A stretch of DNA of 64,000 nucleotides from Epiperipatus broadwayi (lineage: Eukaryota; Onychophora; Udeonychophora; Euonychophora; Peripatidae), in NCBI GenBank assembly GCA_028023455.1, contig JAQFVV010000962.1, positions 30,001-94,000 of the forward strand. The letters run 5' to 3'. Positions 1 to 10,915 of the stretch are shown here, in pieces; the stretch's first letter is position 1; the number at the start of each line of letters is the position of its first letter. The position numbers and the translations under genes are program-made. The notes below the pieces were generated by a model. That model was given only the letters and a program-made list of their open reading frames with translations, had not been told where the DNA came from and ran no database searches.

Positions 1-545
1 GCTCATATATAAATATTTGAGTCATAGGAATAAGAGGGATTCTTTTTATTCCTGCATAAATTCTATATCTTGTATTGGTCAGAGGGTATTCATTTATTAT
101 TTAACACTCGCAAAGCATTTGCACAATTGGCTTGAAAGGCCGATATTCAAATGTAATTATAATTGTATACAGACGCTATAAAAATAAATGTTTATTTATA
201 TATATGATTAAGTTTCAGGTGGAATGACGTTTAGTAAATTCTAGAAAATTTCATCGGCGTCATTCATTCAGACATTGTATATAGTAATTTAAAGTGACCG
301 TTATATTGTCACACCTTCTGTGCCAGTACTTCAGATTTGCTCATATATAAATATTTGAGTCATAGGAATAAGAGGGATTCTTTTTATTCCTGCATAAATT
401 CTATATCTTGTATTGGTCAGAGAGTATTCATTTATTATTTAACACTCGCAAAGCATTTGCACAATTGGCTTGAAAGGCCGATATTCGAATGTAATTACAA
501 TTGTATACAGATGCTATAAAAATAAATGCTTATTTATATATATTA
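1..545. repeat. tandem repeat, 338-bp period (two partial/complete copies)
   Basis: Bases 1 to about 207 recur at 339 to about 545 with only a few substitutions. The copies begin GCTCATATATAAATATTTG and end at a TATAAAAATAAATG stretch. The offset is 338 bp, and 208-338 is the rest of the first unit. The array probably continues to the left of the window. It may be a satellite or the repeated end of a retroelement; no coding potential is seen (the 60-residue frame at 337-519 is a chance ORF inside the repeat). Confidence 0.85.
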
Positions 546-1224
546 ATGCATGAAACACATAATAAAAAACGCAAGATTAAAGAATCATATTTTATACAGA
601 ATTCATCTTGTGCTATGAATTCGAAATTAACCAGCTTTCCGATTAGTTGTTCCTGGCCAATATAATGAAATGTTAGATTCATCACCTAGGAGAAAATAGA
701 ATTTTTTACATTGCCTTGATAAGAACTCGTAGGAGTTGAAAGCGCTTGGAAATATTATTTGTTTTTATTTATTAAACTCTGTATTAATAATTGACACGAA
801 TTGTTATTTTATATTAGAGAAAAGATATCAAAATTGTTTGTTATAGTTCTAATCTTAATACTTATATAACTTAATATTAGTATGTTGCAAAAAATATATA
901 CACTATATATCTTAATGACGTCAATAATGCATTAAAATTTTAGTTGTTCAAAATATTGAGATGCTAAAATAAAATAAATTAAAAGAGTACTGAGCAAGAA
1001 TACACTTCCATAATAATAATTATTGTTTGGTCATAGAATCCTGTTCATCTATTTTGATTAGAGAACTTAATTTACAAAAAGAGAGAAAGACAAGCAACTA
1101 TACAAATATAAATCTAATCATCAGTTTGAAAATATACTTTCTTCTCATTATAGGAATAATTTTCTTTGACCTACTTTTAACCCAGCTGCTGTAAGTTTGA
1201 GTAATAAAAAAGCATCAGATGGTA
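546..1224. other. intergenic A+T-rich DNA
   Basis: No gene, RNA or recognisable repeat is seen; only short poly-A/T tracts. Confidence 0.5.
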
Positions 1225-1800
1225 CTTTTGTTTTACATAAGGATTAAGATCCATAACTAGAACTGATGAAGGCAAAAATCAGAAACTGGCCTGAGTATAC
1301 CATCTTGTTCCTATTTATTACTCAAGTTTAAAAGATTATGGTTCTAGGAGAGGGGGAAGAAAACTGCTTTTTGAAACATGACTAAACATACAAGAAAGTC
1401 ATCTGATGTCACTGCTGGTATTACCTTTCAGTCAAGGGCAGAGAGGCTTAATAATTGACACAAAAGGCTGCTAAAATATATAGAAATGAACCCAATATTA
1501 GATTTACATGATAATATATACAAAATAATTTGAGTTCAAATCTTTGATATTTTTTTAAATATTAGTCTATTAGCTTAAATAATATAAAGGAGTAAAACAT
1601 AGCCGCTAAATGTATCACTTACAACTAAGCTAGAAACTTGTGTAGAGATAGAAATATTATAGTACTCTATCATCTGATATCCATTGATTACTCAAATTTA
1701 CAATAGACAGCTTCAGAATAGGCAAAAAACTGTTCTTGAAAAACTTTAAAGAAGTGTATAAGCAAGTCATATGATATTATTGTTGTCTCTCATTAAAATA
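1225..1800 (+). repeat. old, diverged relative of the family-2 hammerhead repeat, two tandem units
   Basis: At 1263-1288 the sequence reads CTGATGAAGGC, an A-rich loop, then CAGAAACTGG and CCTGAG. This is the same order as the hammerhead region of family 2 at 5.1, 5.9 and 51.3 kb. Two similar blocks follow, around 1316 (TATTACTCAAGTTTA) and 1687 (GATTACTCAAATTTA), about 371 bp apart. Each is followed by a GCAAGTCATATGAT-like stretch resembling the family-2 end. Divergence is high, so the assignment is tentative. Confidence 0.45.
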
Positions 1801-2548
1801 TCAAATTTGCATATAAATTCACTTTCCACACACAAGTATGTATGGGAGATGATAAGCAATAGTACTGATATTTTATCATTCAATTTTTATCTTAAGTATT
1901 AGTGAAATAAATTAATTTATTATTAATATAGATCGAAATTAAAATTCTGAAATGTAAGTGGGTAGGAGTTTTTTTTTTTAAATAGAAATTTTATTGTTTG
2001 TTAAAGTTTGAATGGATAAATATTATGTATATTATTCCTGATAAAATATCTTCTAGTGTACTGAACATTCAATAAAAATGTTCCTTCATTATTTAACCAT
2101 AGCATGCTCTTTATAATAGCATATATGTAATAGCATTCTGCCAACACATTCTCTTACTGAAATATTTTATTTGGAAAGACTGGCTTTCTTTTCTGTATAG
2201 ATAATAAAACCTTGACAACGTTAAAAAATTATGAAAATAAATTTTCAACATTGAATATTGTATCAACTTCCAAGCTGTCTATGAATGCATCTTCATAATT
2301 TTTATAACACGTTTTTTACACTCATGAATATCTTAACTCTCAAGTTATTCATCTTTTTTATTGCTTGCAATATAAAATGATATCACTGAATGAAAAAGGA
2401 CTATTTCTGACTTACCAAACAGATTTTTAGCTTTATATAACATTGTACTTAACAGCAAAAAACATTTTTATACACATCTGAATGATATGGAATAACTGTG
2501 CTTTTTCCCTCTGTTTAATTAGGTAAACTTATATAGTGTATCTAAATT
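1801..2548. other. intergenic A+T-rich DNA
   Basis: Nothing recognisable apart from homopolymer runs. Confidence 0.5.
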
Positions 2549-2783
2549 CGAACTCAGACTTTCACATGACTCATACATAACTCTTAGTGCCATCTTATAC
2601 TGCTGAGCCACCTGATCACATACATGTTGAAAAGACAAATAATCACCAACTGATGAGTGCTGGTTTAGCATGAAATATGTATATTGGTGATTATTTATCT
2701 TTTCAACATTTATGTGATCAGGTGTGTCAGCAATATAAGATGGCACTGAGAGTTGTGAGTCATGTGAAAGTCTGAGTTTGAAT
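2549..2783. mobile_element. palindromic copy of hammerhead repeat family 1
   Basis: Bases 2549-2649 and 2684-2783 are inverted repeats of about 100 bp with few mismatches. They are separated only by a 34-base hammerhead core. Each arm carries the 3' domain of family 1, ending in AGTTTGAATCCC or GTTCGAATCC-like sequence in other copies, which resembles a tRNA B box. The result is a near-perfect fold-back whose loop is the ribozyme core. The 116-residue minus-strand frame across it is only a read-through of the palindrome. Confidence 0.85.
2626..2707 (+). ncRNA. type I hammerhead ribozyme, complete canonical core (family 1)
   Basis: Seen directly: core CTGATGA 2650-2656; stem II GTGCT 2657-2661 with AGCAT 2667-2671 closed by GGTTT; GAA 2672-2674; stem III ATA 2675-2677 with TAT 2680-2682 around a TG loop; H17 = A2683, giving an AUA (NUH) triplet. 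Stem I pairs 2637-2649 with 2684-2696 without a mismatch and continues to 2626/2707 after one mismatch. All invariant hammerhead positions are present. Predicted cleavage lies between 2683 and 2684. The very long stem I of this copy lacks the bulge seen in other copies that could contact loop II, so activity may differ. This is a sequence-based structural call only. Confidence 0.8.
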
Positions 2784-2913
2784 CCCGCATATATTACATA
2801 TATAAATGCAGGTGTTAAGCCTATACAATGTATTAATTTATATAAATAGTGTATAATAGGTCTTCCCATCCCTCACATATGTATGTATAAATGGATTTTT
2901 TCTCCTGCACATG

Positions 2914-3275
2914 AGGGGTCAGAATGACTAAAACGTCAACATGGGTAGGATGACAATCTTGGCACTAACTTGGGTTTTGAACATTCAATCATCAGATTTT
3001 CAATGAAATGGAAGGCTGAAGAGTTGTGGATTGGAGTAGTATGAAGCCTGTCCATTAAAGTATGAAGATTGGCTATCTTAATATAAATCTGAGTACTGGT
3101 TGTATATATGTGTGGAGATGGTAATCTGGACCAACTGATGAGTACTGGTTTAGCATGAAATACATATATTGGTGATTATTTATCTTTTCAGCATGTGTAT
3201 GATCAGGTGGGTCAGCAATATAAGATGACACTGAGAATTGTGAGTTGTGTGAAAGTCTGAGTTCGAATCCTTCAT
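2914..3275 (+). mobile_element. hammerhead repeat family 1, full-length-like copy
   Basis: Order along the plus strand: a block containing GGTCAGAATGAC and ATCATCAGATTTTC; a block containing GAAGCCTGTCCATTAAAGT; TATCTTAATA; the hammerhead; then TTGGTGATTATTTATC and a tail ending TGAGTTCGAATCC, which is B-box-like. The same order occurs at 4302-4660 and, inverted, at 10565-10915 and 48389-48660. A (TA)n tract follows at 3275-3300. No protein coding is seen; this looks like a non-autonomous retroposon. Confidence 0.75.
3117..3184 (+). ncRNA. hammerhead ribozyme core, family 1
   Basis: Core CTGATGA 3135-3141. Stem II GTACT 3142-3146 with AGCAT 3152-3156 has one A-C mismatch; the loop is GGTTT. 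GAA 3157-3159. Stem III is ATA/TAT (3160-3167) around CA, with H17 = A3168. Stem I is ACCAA/TTGGT, then an unpaired TGG on the 5' side, then TAATC/GATTA. The asymmetric bulge in stem I opposite a stem II loop is the layout of natural fast-cleaving type I hammerheads. Confidence 0.7.
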
Positions 3276-3371
3276 ATATATATATATATATATATATATA
3301 AATGCAGGTCTTAAACCTGTACAATGTATTAATAGTGTATCTGAGTAAAAAGTGACTGGTTCTGTCTCCAA

Positions 3372-4301
3372 GCTGCCTGAAAGGTCATATCTGAATCAAT
3401 GCATGTATTTCATAACAGCATAGTATAGCTATTCATTACAAAACTTTAAGATGCCAATGTATCTGCATCACAAAGTATGATATGAAATGTGATAGTATGT
3501 TTTGTAACATTGTGCATCATCTTCAATGTTCTCCATGCATACACTAAACCTTGCAAATCATTTGAAAACATTGTTGTTACTCATGGCTTCTCTTCCACAA
3601 ATAGTTTGAATTATGTGAAATGTTATAATAGCAGTTTTGCCCAATTTTAAACAAAATTTAATGTTAGCATATTGTTACAATGTAGGTTACGGGTTCAAAA
3701 GACACTCATTTTTTATATCACAACTCATGATCTATAAATGCTAACATTTTAAAGTTTTTGACTATGTCATTACAAAAACATATGTTAATTTATAGATGGC
3801 GCTTCAGAAAGCTTGGAGAGAGAGCAGCCAAATTTTCACTGGGAAATACTGTATATTCTTTTATTTTCATTTTAAGTATTTTCTTCCTTAAACACTTCAA
3901 ACATCTTAAACTGAGTTTTGTTCAATATTCATTTTTTAATCAAAGGGTATTACTCCTTTTTCAAATCCCTCCTGTCCTTATATTTTATTAGATGTAATCA
4001 TACACATCCACACACAAAAACACATACACACACATATATATATATATACACACACATAAGAATAAAGTATGATATATTAATACATATGAAAGCAAACCAA
4101 AGAAAAAAGATAAATTTGTAATAAAACAAAATATTATGACTGCCAATATTTATATTGTTAATGAGTTAGTCGAAAGTTGGCTAACATTTTTTTAGACCAT
4201 CATATTGGAGTTCAGGTGAAGTCCATAACTTTGCACTATATTCAATGTACAAAATATATTAACATAAATAAGTAATATTTAGCACCAAATTAAAGTTTAA
4301 A
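3372..4301. other. intergenic DNA with an (AC)n/(TA)n microsatellite
   Basis: About 4005-4060 is a mixed CA/TA dinucleotide tract. The rest shows no recognisable element. The short frames at 3758 and 3918 have no similarity that I can name. Confidence 0.5.
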
Positions 4302-4660
4302 AGGGTCAGATTGACCTTAGGTCAACATGGGTATGACAAGAATTTTGGCCTCAGGGTGGCCTTTGAGCATTCCATCATCAGATTTTCTATTGGAAGGACA
4401 GTTGAAAAGTTGGAGTGTGGAGTAGATTGAAGCCTGTCCATTAAAGTATGAAGATTGGCTATCTTAATAAATATCTGAGCACTTATAGCATATATGTGTA
4501 AAGATGATAATCTGGACCAACTGATGATTTCTGGTTTAGCATGAAATACGTATATTGGTGATTATCTTTTCAACATATATATGTTCGGGTGTGTCAGTGT
4601 TATGAGATAGAGTGGAGAGTGATGGGTCATGTGAAAGTCTGAGCTCATATATCCTATATA
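4302..4660 (+). mobile_element. hammerhead repeat family 1, copy
   Basis: Closely follows the 2914-3275 copy block for block, including GAAGCCTGTCCATTAAAGT, TATCTTAATA, the hammerhead and the GAGTGATGGGTCATGTGAAA tail. It ends near 4650 after GAGCTCATATATCC, so the B-box-like end is altered. Confidence 0.75.
4503..4566 (+). ncRNA. hammerhead ribozyme core, family 1 (weak stem II)
   Basis: Core CTGATGA 4521-4527 and GAAA 4543-4546 are intact. Stem III is the palindrome ATACGTAT (4546-4553), H17 = A4554. Stem I is ACCAA/TTGGT plus TAATC/GATTA with the TGG bulge. Stem II has decayed to TTTCT against AGCAT, leaving three pairs, so activity is doubtful. Confidence 0.55.
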
Positions 4661-5084
4661 TTTAATGAGATTTATAATACAGTTTTGCTTTTATCTGGCA
4701 TTTTTAACCTCTTCATATAAAGTCACCATATTTAATTATATTTTTTTTTGTCAGAATTTTTTTGGATATATTGTTGAAATAAAATGTTTTATTTTCTATT
4801 TTTAGTCTCTAATTTTTACATTTTTATTTTAAACATAAATTCAATAAATAAAATTAGTTTAAAAATATTAAATATTAACTTTGAAAATATACAAAAATGA
4901 CCAAAAACAAAAACAGAAGTAATGTAAAAATCAAAAGATCTAATTTTAGTTAGTATGCTATAAAAATGTATTGGATAACATAGGCAAAACTCTCTCCATA
5001 CAGTAGTGCCACTCAAAACAAGACAGAGTAATATATGAATGCCAGAAGGCTTGTGCATAAATTCCCTATCTAGTGCCTACTCAT

Positions 5085-5139
5085 CCAATATCCTCAAACT
5101 AGTTTCTGGCTTGTGGCCTTGGTCAGTCAGCAGCCTTGG
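5085..5139 (-). ncRNA. hammerhead-like motif, family 2 (core mutated)
   Basis: On the minus strand the core region reads CTGACCA in place of CTGATGA, followed by A, the hairpin GGC-CACAA-GCC, A, GAAAC, TA, GTT. TGAGGA and TTGG follow, which in the family pair with TCCTCA and CCAA. G8 of the core is lost, so this copy is probably inactive. Confidence 0.5.
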
Positions 5140-5850
5140 ATCTGAGAGCACTGCACCTAGATCTTAGGATCTAATGCAACCCTCCAGCAGCCACCTTTTA
5201 TCTCTACATAACTACAAACTATGAGAATAAAATTGGAAAACAGACATATTTTCAATCTAAGCTCAATAGCTTATATAGTCATATGGGTCTGAACTCAGTT
5301 CAGCACCCATACATTTTGGTGTCTCTGGTTCTTTTATCACCATAGCCACCACTCTCCTATTAGGCAGAATTGGTATTAAACCTTAAAACATCACATTATC
5401 ACTATCTTCTATGCTTTCTCATAACTGTTGCTAAAATAGGCAAAACTCTCTCCATACAGTAGTGCCATTCAAAGCAAGACAGAGTAATCAATGGATTCCA
5501 GAAGGCTTGTGCATAAAATCCTATATCTAGTGCCTACTCATTCAATATCCCCAATTTTAGCAACAGTTATAAGCAAGCATGGGAGATAGTGATCATGTGA
5601 TGTTTAAATGTTTAATACCAATCCTGCCTAATAGGAAGGTGGTGGTTATAGTTATAAAAAAACCAAAGATACCAAAATGTATGGGTGCTAACTGAGTTTA
5701 GACCCATATGACTATAGAAGCTATTAAGCTTAGATTGAAAATATTTGTGTTTTCAATTTTATTCTTATAGTTTTGTAGTTATGTAGAGATAAAAGGTGGC
5801 TGCTGGAGAGTTGCATTAGATCCTAAGATCTAGGTGCAGTGCTCTCAGAT

Positions 5851-5899
5851 CCAAGGCTCCTCACTGATGAAGGCCACAAGCCAGAAACTAGAATATTGG
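5851..5899 (+). ncRNA. hammerhead-like motif, family 2 (cleavage site deleted)
   Basis: CCAAGG 5851-5856 and TCCTCA 5858-5863 form the 5' strand of stem I. Core CTGATGA 5864-5870 is intact, stem II is GGC-CACAA-GCC with an A on each side, and GAAAC is 5884-5888. Compared with the other copies, about 8 bases holding the cleavage triplet and the 3' strand of inner stem I are missing before ATATTGG. The core is preserved but there is no site. Confidence 0.55.
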
Positions 5900-6040
5900 A
5901 TGAGTAGACACTAGATAGGGATTTTATGCACAAGCCTTCTGGTATCCATTGATTACTCTGTCTTGTTTTGAGTGACACTACTGTTTGGAGAGAGTTTTGC
6001 CTGAGCAAGCATGAGAGATAGTGATTCATGTGATGTTTAA

Positions 6041-6449
6041 AATTTATTGGAAGGAATAAATACTGATTCTTCCAAAATGTAATATTTTTTATGCAAATAT
6101 TGCTAAAGCATATCTTCAAATAATGAAAAATCTCTTTAAAAAAATAAATTGAACTTATAATTATGAAAAAAAACCAATAAAATACTGATAGAACAGAGAC
6201 GAGAGTTTTTATTTTCTTTAGTCTTTAAGATCAACAAAGTTTTACTTGATTAATTTGCTCTAAAATGTTACAAAAATTCAATAAAATCAAAACCTAAAGG
6301 TCAGCTAATATATTTAAAAATGATAATTTAATATTATAAAAAGTAAATAATAAAAAGATAAATTAATCGCCAATGCATATAATTAACATCCTTTCATTTC
6401 TGCTTAATATGACTAGACTTGCTTTTTTTAAATAGAAACACACAATTAG
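6041..6449. other. intergenic A+T-rich DNA
   Basis: No recognisable element. Confidence 0.5.
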
Positions 6450-6610
6450 ACAACACAGGTTAGTAGCTACACAACATTTCGAGTTGTATTGTATTATTCT
6501 CTATTCTAGAGCATTGCCTTAAAATTTGATATTCGAGAATCTAAAGGTGTAAGTTTCATTCCTATCCTAATATTGTCACTCATCAGGCCAGCAACATCTG
6601 AAGAAGAGTG
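6450..6610. mobile_element. fragment of the tRNA-like/hammerhead-like SINE, rearranged
   Basis: 6450-6490 is the minus-strand 3' part (ACAACATTTCGAG, the complement of the CGAAACGTTGT tail). It then joins a plus-strand tRNA-like part (AGAGCATTGCCTTAAAATTTG). The segment ends with CAGCAACATCTGAAGAAGAG at 6590-6609. Two half-elements in opposite orientation are thus fused. The complete form lies at 29.64-30.06 and 61.92-62.40 kb. Confidence 0.6.
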
Positions 6611-8245
6611 GAAAATAATATTTATCTTTTTAATTTTTATTGGCTGAATATATTTTCTTTTGTTTCAATTTCTTTTAGCCCAGTAGCTTCTTACATCTAG
6701 ATATTCTAGTCAGAATTCATAAAATTCATTTATAAATGAGATCTCAACCACTAGAAATTAAAAATGGATTTCTATCATTAGTGGCTGATATTGCAGTTTC
6801 AAGAATGTGTGAAAGATTAACTGCTGACAAAAGAAGAGCATTTTCAATTTTAAATCAAGCAACTATGATCCTATTTTTCTATCAATTTCATGGATGAAAA
6901 TAATTTTCATCAAGAACTAATAAGGCTTTCAAAATGAAAATCAAAGACTATTAGGGATTCACTTTAGATTATGTCAAAATTATGTGGAACAAAAAAAAAT
7001 TTTTTTAGTCTGACTCACTGAATTTATTATTTTTTTTACTGAGTATTATTCAAAACATTTTTTGTATGCAGTGTTGTTTCATAAGATCTAGCTTTACCTT
7101 TTATGTTTGTAATCAGAGGTTGAATAAACTATATTTAGTAGTATGATAAGAACTTTTAGCATATGATCCATAGACTGACTATCTCTGGGTTAGGCAATAT
7201 AATAGGTTTTTTTAGTATTAAATATAGGGGATTTGAACTCAGACTTTCAAGCACCATTCAACTATCCATATTATCTCATACCACTGGTACACCTGATCAC
7301 ATACATGCATAAAAGATAAACAATCACCATATATTAAAGCACAATTTTTTTAAACTAGGGAAAGATAAATACATGGAATGATAGAACATGTAAGTTGGCC
7401 AAATAAAATGGAAAATATGAACCACGTTTATTTAGATAGCACTTTAGCCACATAGATTTCTTTAATGATCAATTTTTATTTCAATGCTTGAACATTTAAT
7501 TAAGTAGAATTTTCTCCAAAACTTACACTGGTCACAACTTTTTCAATGTCCTATCTTGATGCTAAAATAATGCCAAATTTTCATTTGGCATAAATTATTT
7601 TATCTATTACAACAAAATCCTATAATTATTTTTTTAATCTTATATCTAGAATAAAGAGACTCAGCTAAAGTTTTATTTATTTTAGGATTCTGTGTATATC
7701 ACAGTGCTTTGGTCACTTGGACTTAAATCCACTCTCTTGTGACTATTTGAAATATTTATCTTTTGGTTTTATGTTCATTAGATGGTAAAAATTGAAATTA
7801 AAATATATATTGATTTATATATTTAAAACAAATCTGAAGATATCCATATCATACACAGAACCTAATATAATTAAGGAAAAATACTACTGATTGGTAATTT
7901 CTTTGTTCTCAAGCTCCAAGACCATTTGTAAGAACAATTTCCAAGAACTTATCATTTATTTTACATAAAAAAATTATATGTATTCCATAAGTTGTTTATT
8001 TATTTATTTATGATTATTTTTGAAAAATATTTTTTAAATATTTATTTTTTGACAAGAATATTATGATTAGATTCAGATTTTTATTTGTCAGTATTTGTTT
8101 ATAAAATATCAAAAATGGTAAGACATTTAATTCATTACATTGCTTTTTTCATATATTTAAATAAGATACACAATATAATATAACATAAAATATCTTTATA
8201 TAATGTCAATTTTATATTTAATGTTTTCATGGTTATATGATGTAA
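6611..8245. other. intergenic DNA with one family-1 tail fragment
   Basis: 7225-7330 is a minus-strand remnant of the family-1 3' tail (TTTGAACTCAGACTTTCAAG through CACCTGATCACATACATG). It has no hammerhead core. The remainder shows nothing recognisable. Confidence 0.55.
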
Positions 8246-8535
8246 ACAAAGTATTTTTGGGGTTAAACTGTGTATTATTTTGTATTACTTCCCAACGTTT
8301 TGATGAAATAACATTCACCATTTTCAAGGTCAAGTTTTTAAAGACAAACAATTAGATCTCAAGTAGTAACTGGTTTAAATAAAACGGATGAAGTACACTC
8401 AATCTTGTTACTACTTGAGATCTAATATTTTTTCTTTAAAAACTTGACCTTGAAAATGGCAGATATTATTTCGACAAAACATTGGAAAGTATACAAAATA
8501 ATACATGATTTAACCCCCCCCCCCAAATACTTTGT
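8246..8535. mobile_element. long inverted-repeat (fold-back) element
   Basis: 8246-8372 and 8404-8535 are inverted copies of about 125 bp. Shared landmarks are ACAAAGTATTTTTGGGGTT at the outer ends and AGATCTCAAGTAGTAAC near the centre. Near the outer third each arm holds ACCTTGAAAATGGCAGATAT followed by TTCGACAAAACATTGG. This resembles a worn CTGAAGA...CGAAACGTTGG hammerhead-like tail. A poly-C run (8515-8524) marks slippage in one arm. Confidence 0.7.
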
Positions 8536-10564
8536 TAATATCAATAATTATACATATATAATAAAAATAATACAAATAAGCTTTTTTTTTTTGACAAATA
8601 TTATATTGGTTAATGAAAAATAAATGGAAAATTGTTTAGTACACATTTGTATAGATTTTTTTTTATACATATTGTATTATTATTATAATTAGTTCTAGTT
8701 AAGTTTATATAATATAAATAGATGTCACTATGTATGCAATGTAAATTGAAGCTTTGAAATAGTTCCACAATATTGAAAGCCCTCCCCCATCCCCCCCAAA
8801 AAAATAATAATAATAATTGCTGAAAACTTTTCTGTATTATTTTTATTATATAAATATATTATTGCTGTTTTATAAATATGTTTTATTTTATATTATATTG
8901 CTTATAAATGAATATAAATCAAGGGAAATGCAATAACCCAAAGCAGGAAATTCTGATTGGCTGAAAAAAAATGCCTCTATAGTCATTCTAGCTGATTTTT
9001 TTTTTTTTTTTAATAACTATAAATTAAATTTAAATTTTTTTTTAAAAAAAGTATTGTTTTATATATTTTTTACAATAATTCATTCAGGTTTTAGAAATGG
9101 AATTAAAACAAATTTTATTTCACTTGTAATATATTTTTATTGATAGTTGCGAAATAACAAAAGGCATCATTCTGATTGGTTATTTCAATTTGTTACCTTT
9201 TTTTATATATATTTACAAAGTTAAAGTATATAATATTAATAAGCCAATAAGCTAATACACATGCGCTTTGCAGATGTCACTATATAAATGAATACTCCCA
9301 CTTTTTCAAACACGAGATAAAGTCTTTAAGAAAATATAGAATGACTCCACCTATATTTTCGACCCAACTGTATATGTATGGGCAAATCTGAAGTGTTTGA
9401 AATGAAGAGCGTGAAGTTATTAATTGATCACTTTAAATTACCTTTTTTTACTACGTTTTGTAAACATAATAAACAATTTAAAAATTGTGGAAACATAATT
9501 AATATAATGAATATTAATGCTTTGAAATAAAAAGTTGGAAATTTAATTAAAATGGCTATAGGGTTGTCAAAAAAATATGAACAGCCAAAAAGTTATTCTT
9601 CATTAATTGATTATTAAATTTTCATTTCTTTTTTGACTCAGTGTTATTCATTTGTCATAATATTGCTGTTTCTTTTATTATTATCCTAGTTTTTCCAAAT
9701 TTATTTTATCAATTTTTCCTGTTCCTAAAAGAAAATGCCTTACTCAATTTATTTCTTCTCAAAATTTACCAATCAACCCATCACTTGACTTTTTCTGCTT
9801 GCTATAAACATTTAAAATACAAAAAATAATCCAATCTTTTACTTCACTCAGAATCATTTATTGTAAGCTTGAGTAATCAAGGAATATTAGAGGATAATGT
9901 TATACCTGAGCTTCCAGACTATTTTCTGACTATTGACATCTTTATTAAGGAAAACAATTACACTCAAATGTCCAATAATAAACTAACTTTTTATACTATC
10001 CAATCTAATAATAACAGATTCAAAAAATGCAATGATTTGAAACCAACCCAACTTTCTTTAATTGTTATATTGGTCTGACACTAGACTATTAACTGTATAT
10101 TTAATGACCTCAATTTAATGCTAATTTATATGTAGTATGACATCTTTATAAATATATATGTAAGTAGGTCTTGGATTCAAACCTTTTTAGATTTTGGAAT
10201 GTCTGTCATTAGCTTGGATAGTATCAGAAAGTTAAAGATGGTTGCCTAATGACTGAGGGTAATCCTTCACATCTTCAAAGATGATAATAGCCAGACAAGT
10301 CTAGGAATTTTGATATAACATTATCACCTAATATTCTTTAATTACACATACTTGAACTAGATGACTCTGATGTAAATAAAGGCAAATTATTTTCAACTTC
10401 ATTGGGCTGCAAAATACATAATTTTATTCAATTTCTTGTTCATCATTTTTGCAACTTTTTTATTTAACAGTATCTTTTTTCATATAAAATTTAGTTCTGA
10501 AAAATGTTGACTGATATCTTTTTTCCATCAAGTAGTCTACTTTTCCCCCTCTTTACTGTAATCT
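8536..10564. other. intergenic A+T-rich DNA
   Basis: There are long poly-T and poly-A tracts (for example around 9000-9060). CTGATTGG occurs at 8952 and 9172 and CCAATAAGC near 9243, with a TATATAAATG at 9283. These could be promoter-like but no coding sequence follows. Frames at 9641 and 9869 are unassigned. Confidence 0.4.
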
Positions 10565-10915
10565 TATATATGATATATAGGGTATATGAGCACAGACTTT
10601 CACACGACCCACCACTCTCCACTCTATCTAATAACACTGATACCCTTAAACACATATATGTTGAAAAGATAAATAATCACCAATACACGTATTTCATGCT
10701 AAACCAGCAATCATCAGTTGGTTCAGATTATCATCTCTGCACATATATACTATAAGTGCTCAGATATATATATATATTAAGATAGGCAATCTTCATACTT
10801 TAATGGACAGGCTTCAATCTACTCCACACTCCAACTCTTCAACCGTTTATCCAATTAAAAATCTGATGATGGAATGCTCAAAGGCCACCCAGAGGCTGAG
10901 ATTCTATATATATAA
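10565..10915 (-). mobile_element. hammerhead repeat family 1, minus-strand copy
   Basis: The mirror image of the 4302-4660 copy. From right to left it has the AAATCTGATGATGGAATGC block, the ACTTTAATGGACAGGCTTC block, TATTAAGATA, the hammerhead, and the tail with GTGGGTCGTGTGAAAGTCTG. The 83-residue plus-strand frame at 10504-10755 is the antisense read-through of this repeat. Confidence 0.75.
10669..10736 (-). ncRNA. hammerhead ribozyme core, family 1
   Basis: On the minus strand: core CTGATGA (complement of 10711-10717); stem II TTGCT/AGCAT with loop GGTTT, the first pair T-T unpaired and the other four good; GAAA; stem III ATACGTGT; H17 = A (complement of 10684); stem I ACCAA/TTGGT then TAATC/GATTA with a bulge. 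Core nucleotides are all intact. Confidence 0.65.

Larger units (their letters stand above)
4978..6040. mobile_element. hammerhead repeat family 2: tandem unit plus inverted unit (palindromic array)
   Basis: On the minus strand a unit runs leftward; its end GGCAAAACTCTCTCCATACA at 4988 recurs at 5438, giving a tandem period of about 450-456 bp. From 5551 the same unit runs on the plus strand to about 6040. TAACTGTTGCTAAAAT (5421-5436) mirrors ATTTTAGCAACAGTTAT (5551-5567). Each full unit carries a hammerhead motif. The 98-residue minus frame at 5823-6119 is a read-through of the repeat, not a gene. Tandem units with a ribozyme per unit fit a retrozyme or PLE pseudo-LTR; the inverted partner fits PLE-style insertion. 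Confidence 0.75.

Noticed and set aside
10850-10890. CTGATGATGGAATGCTC in the family-1 body as a second hammerhead
   Set aside because: The core-like CTGATGA is present but no GAAA follows a closing stem (CTCAAAGGCC only), so the motif is incomplete in every copy seen.
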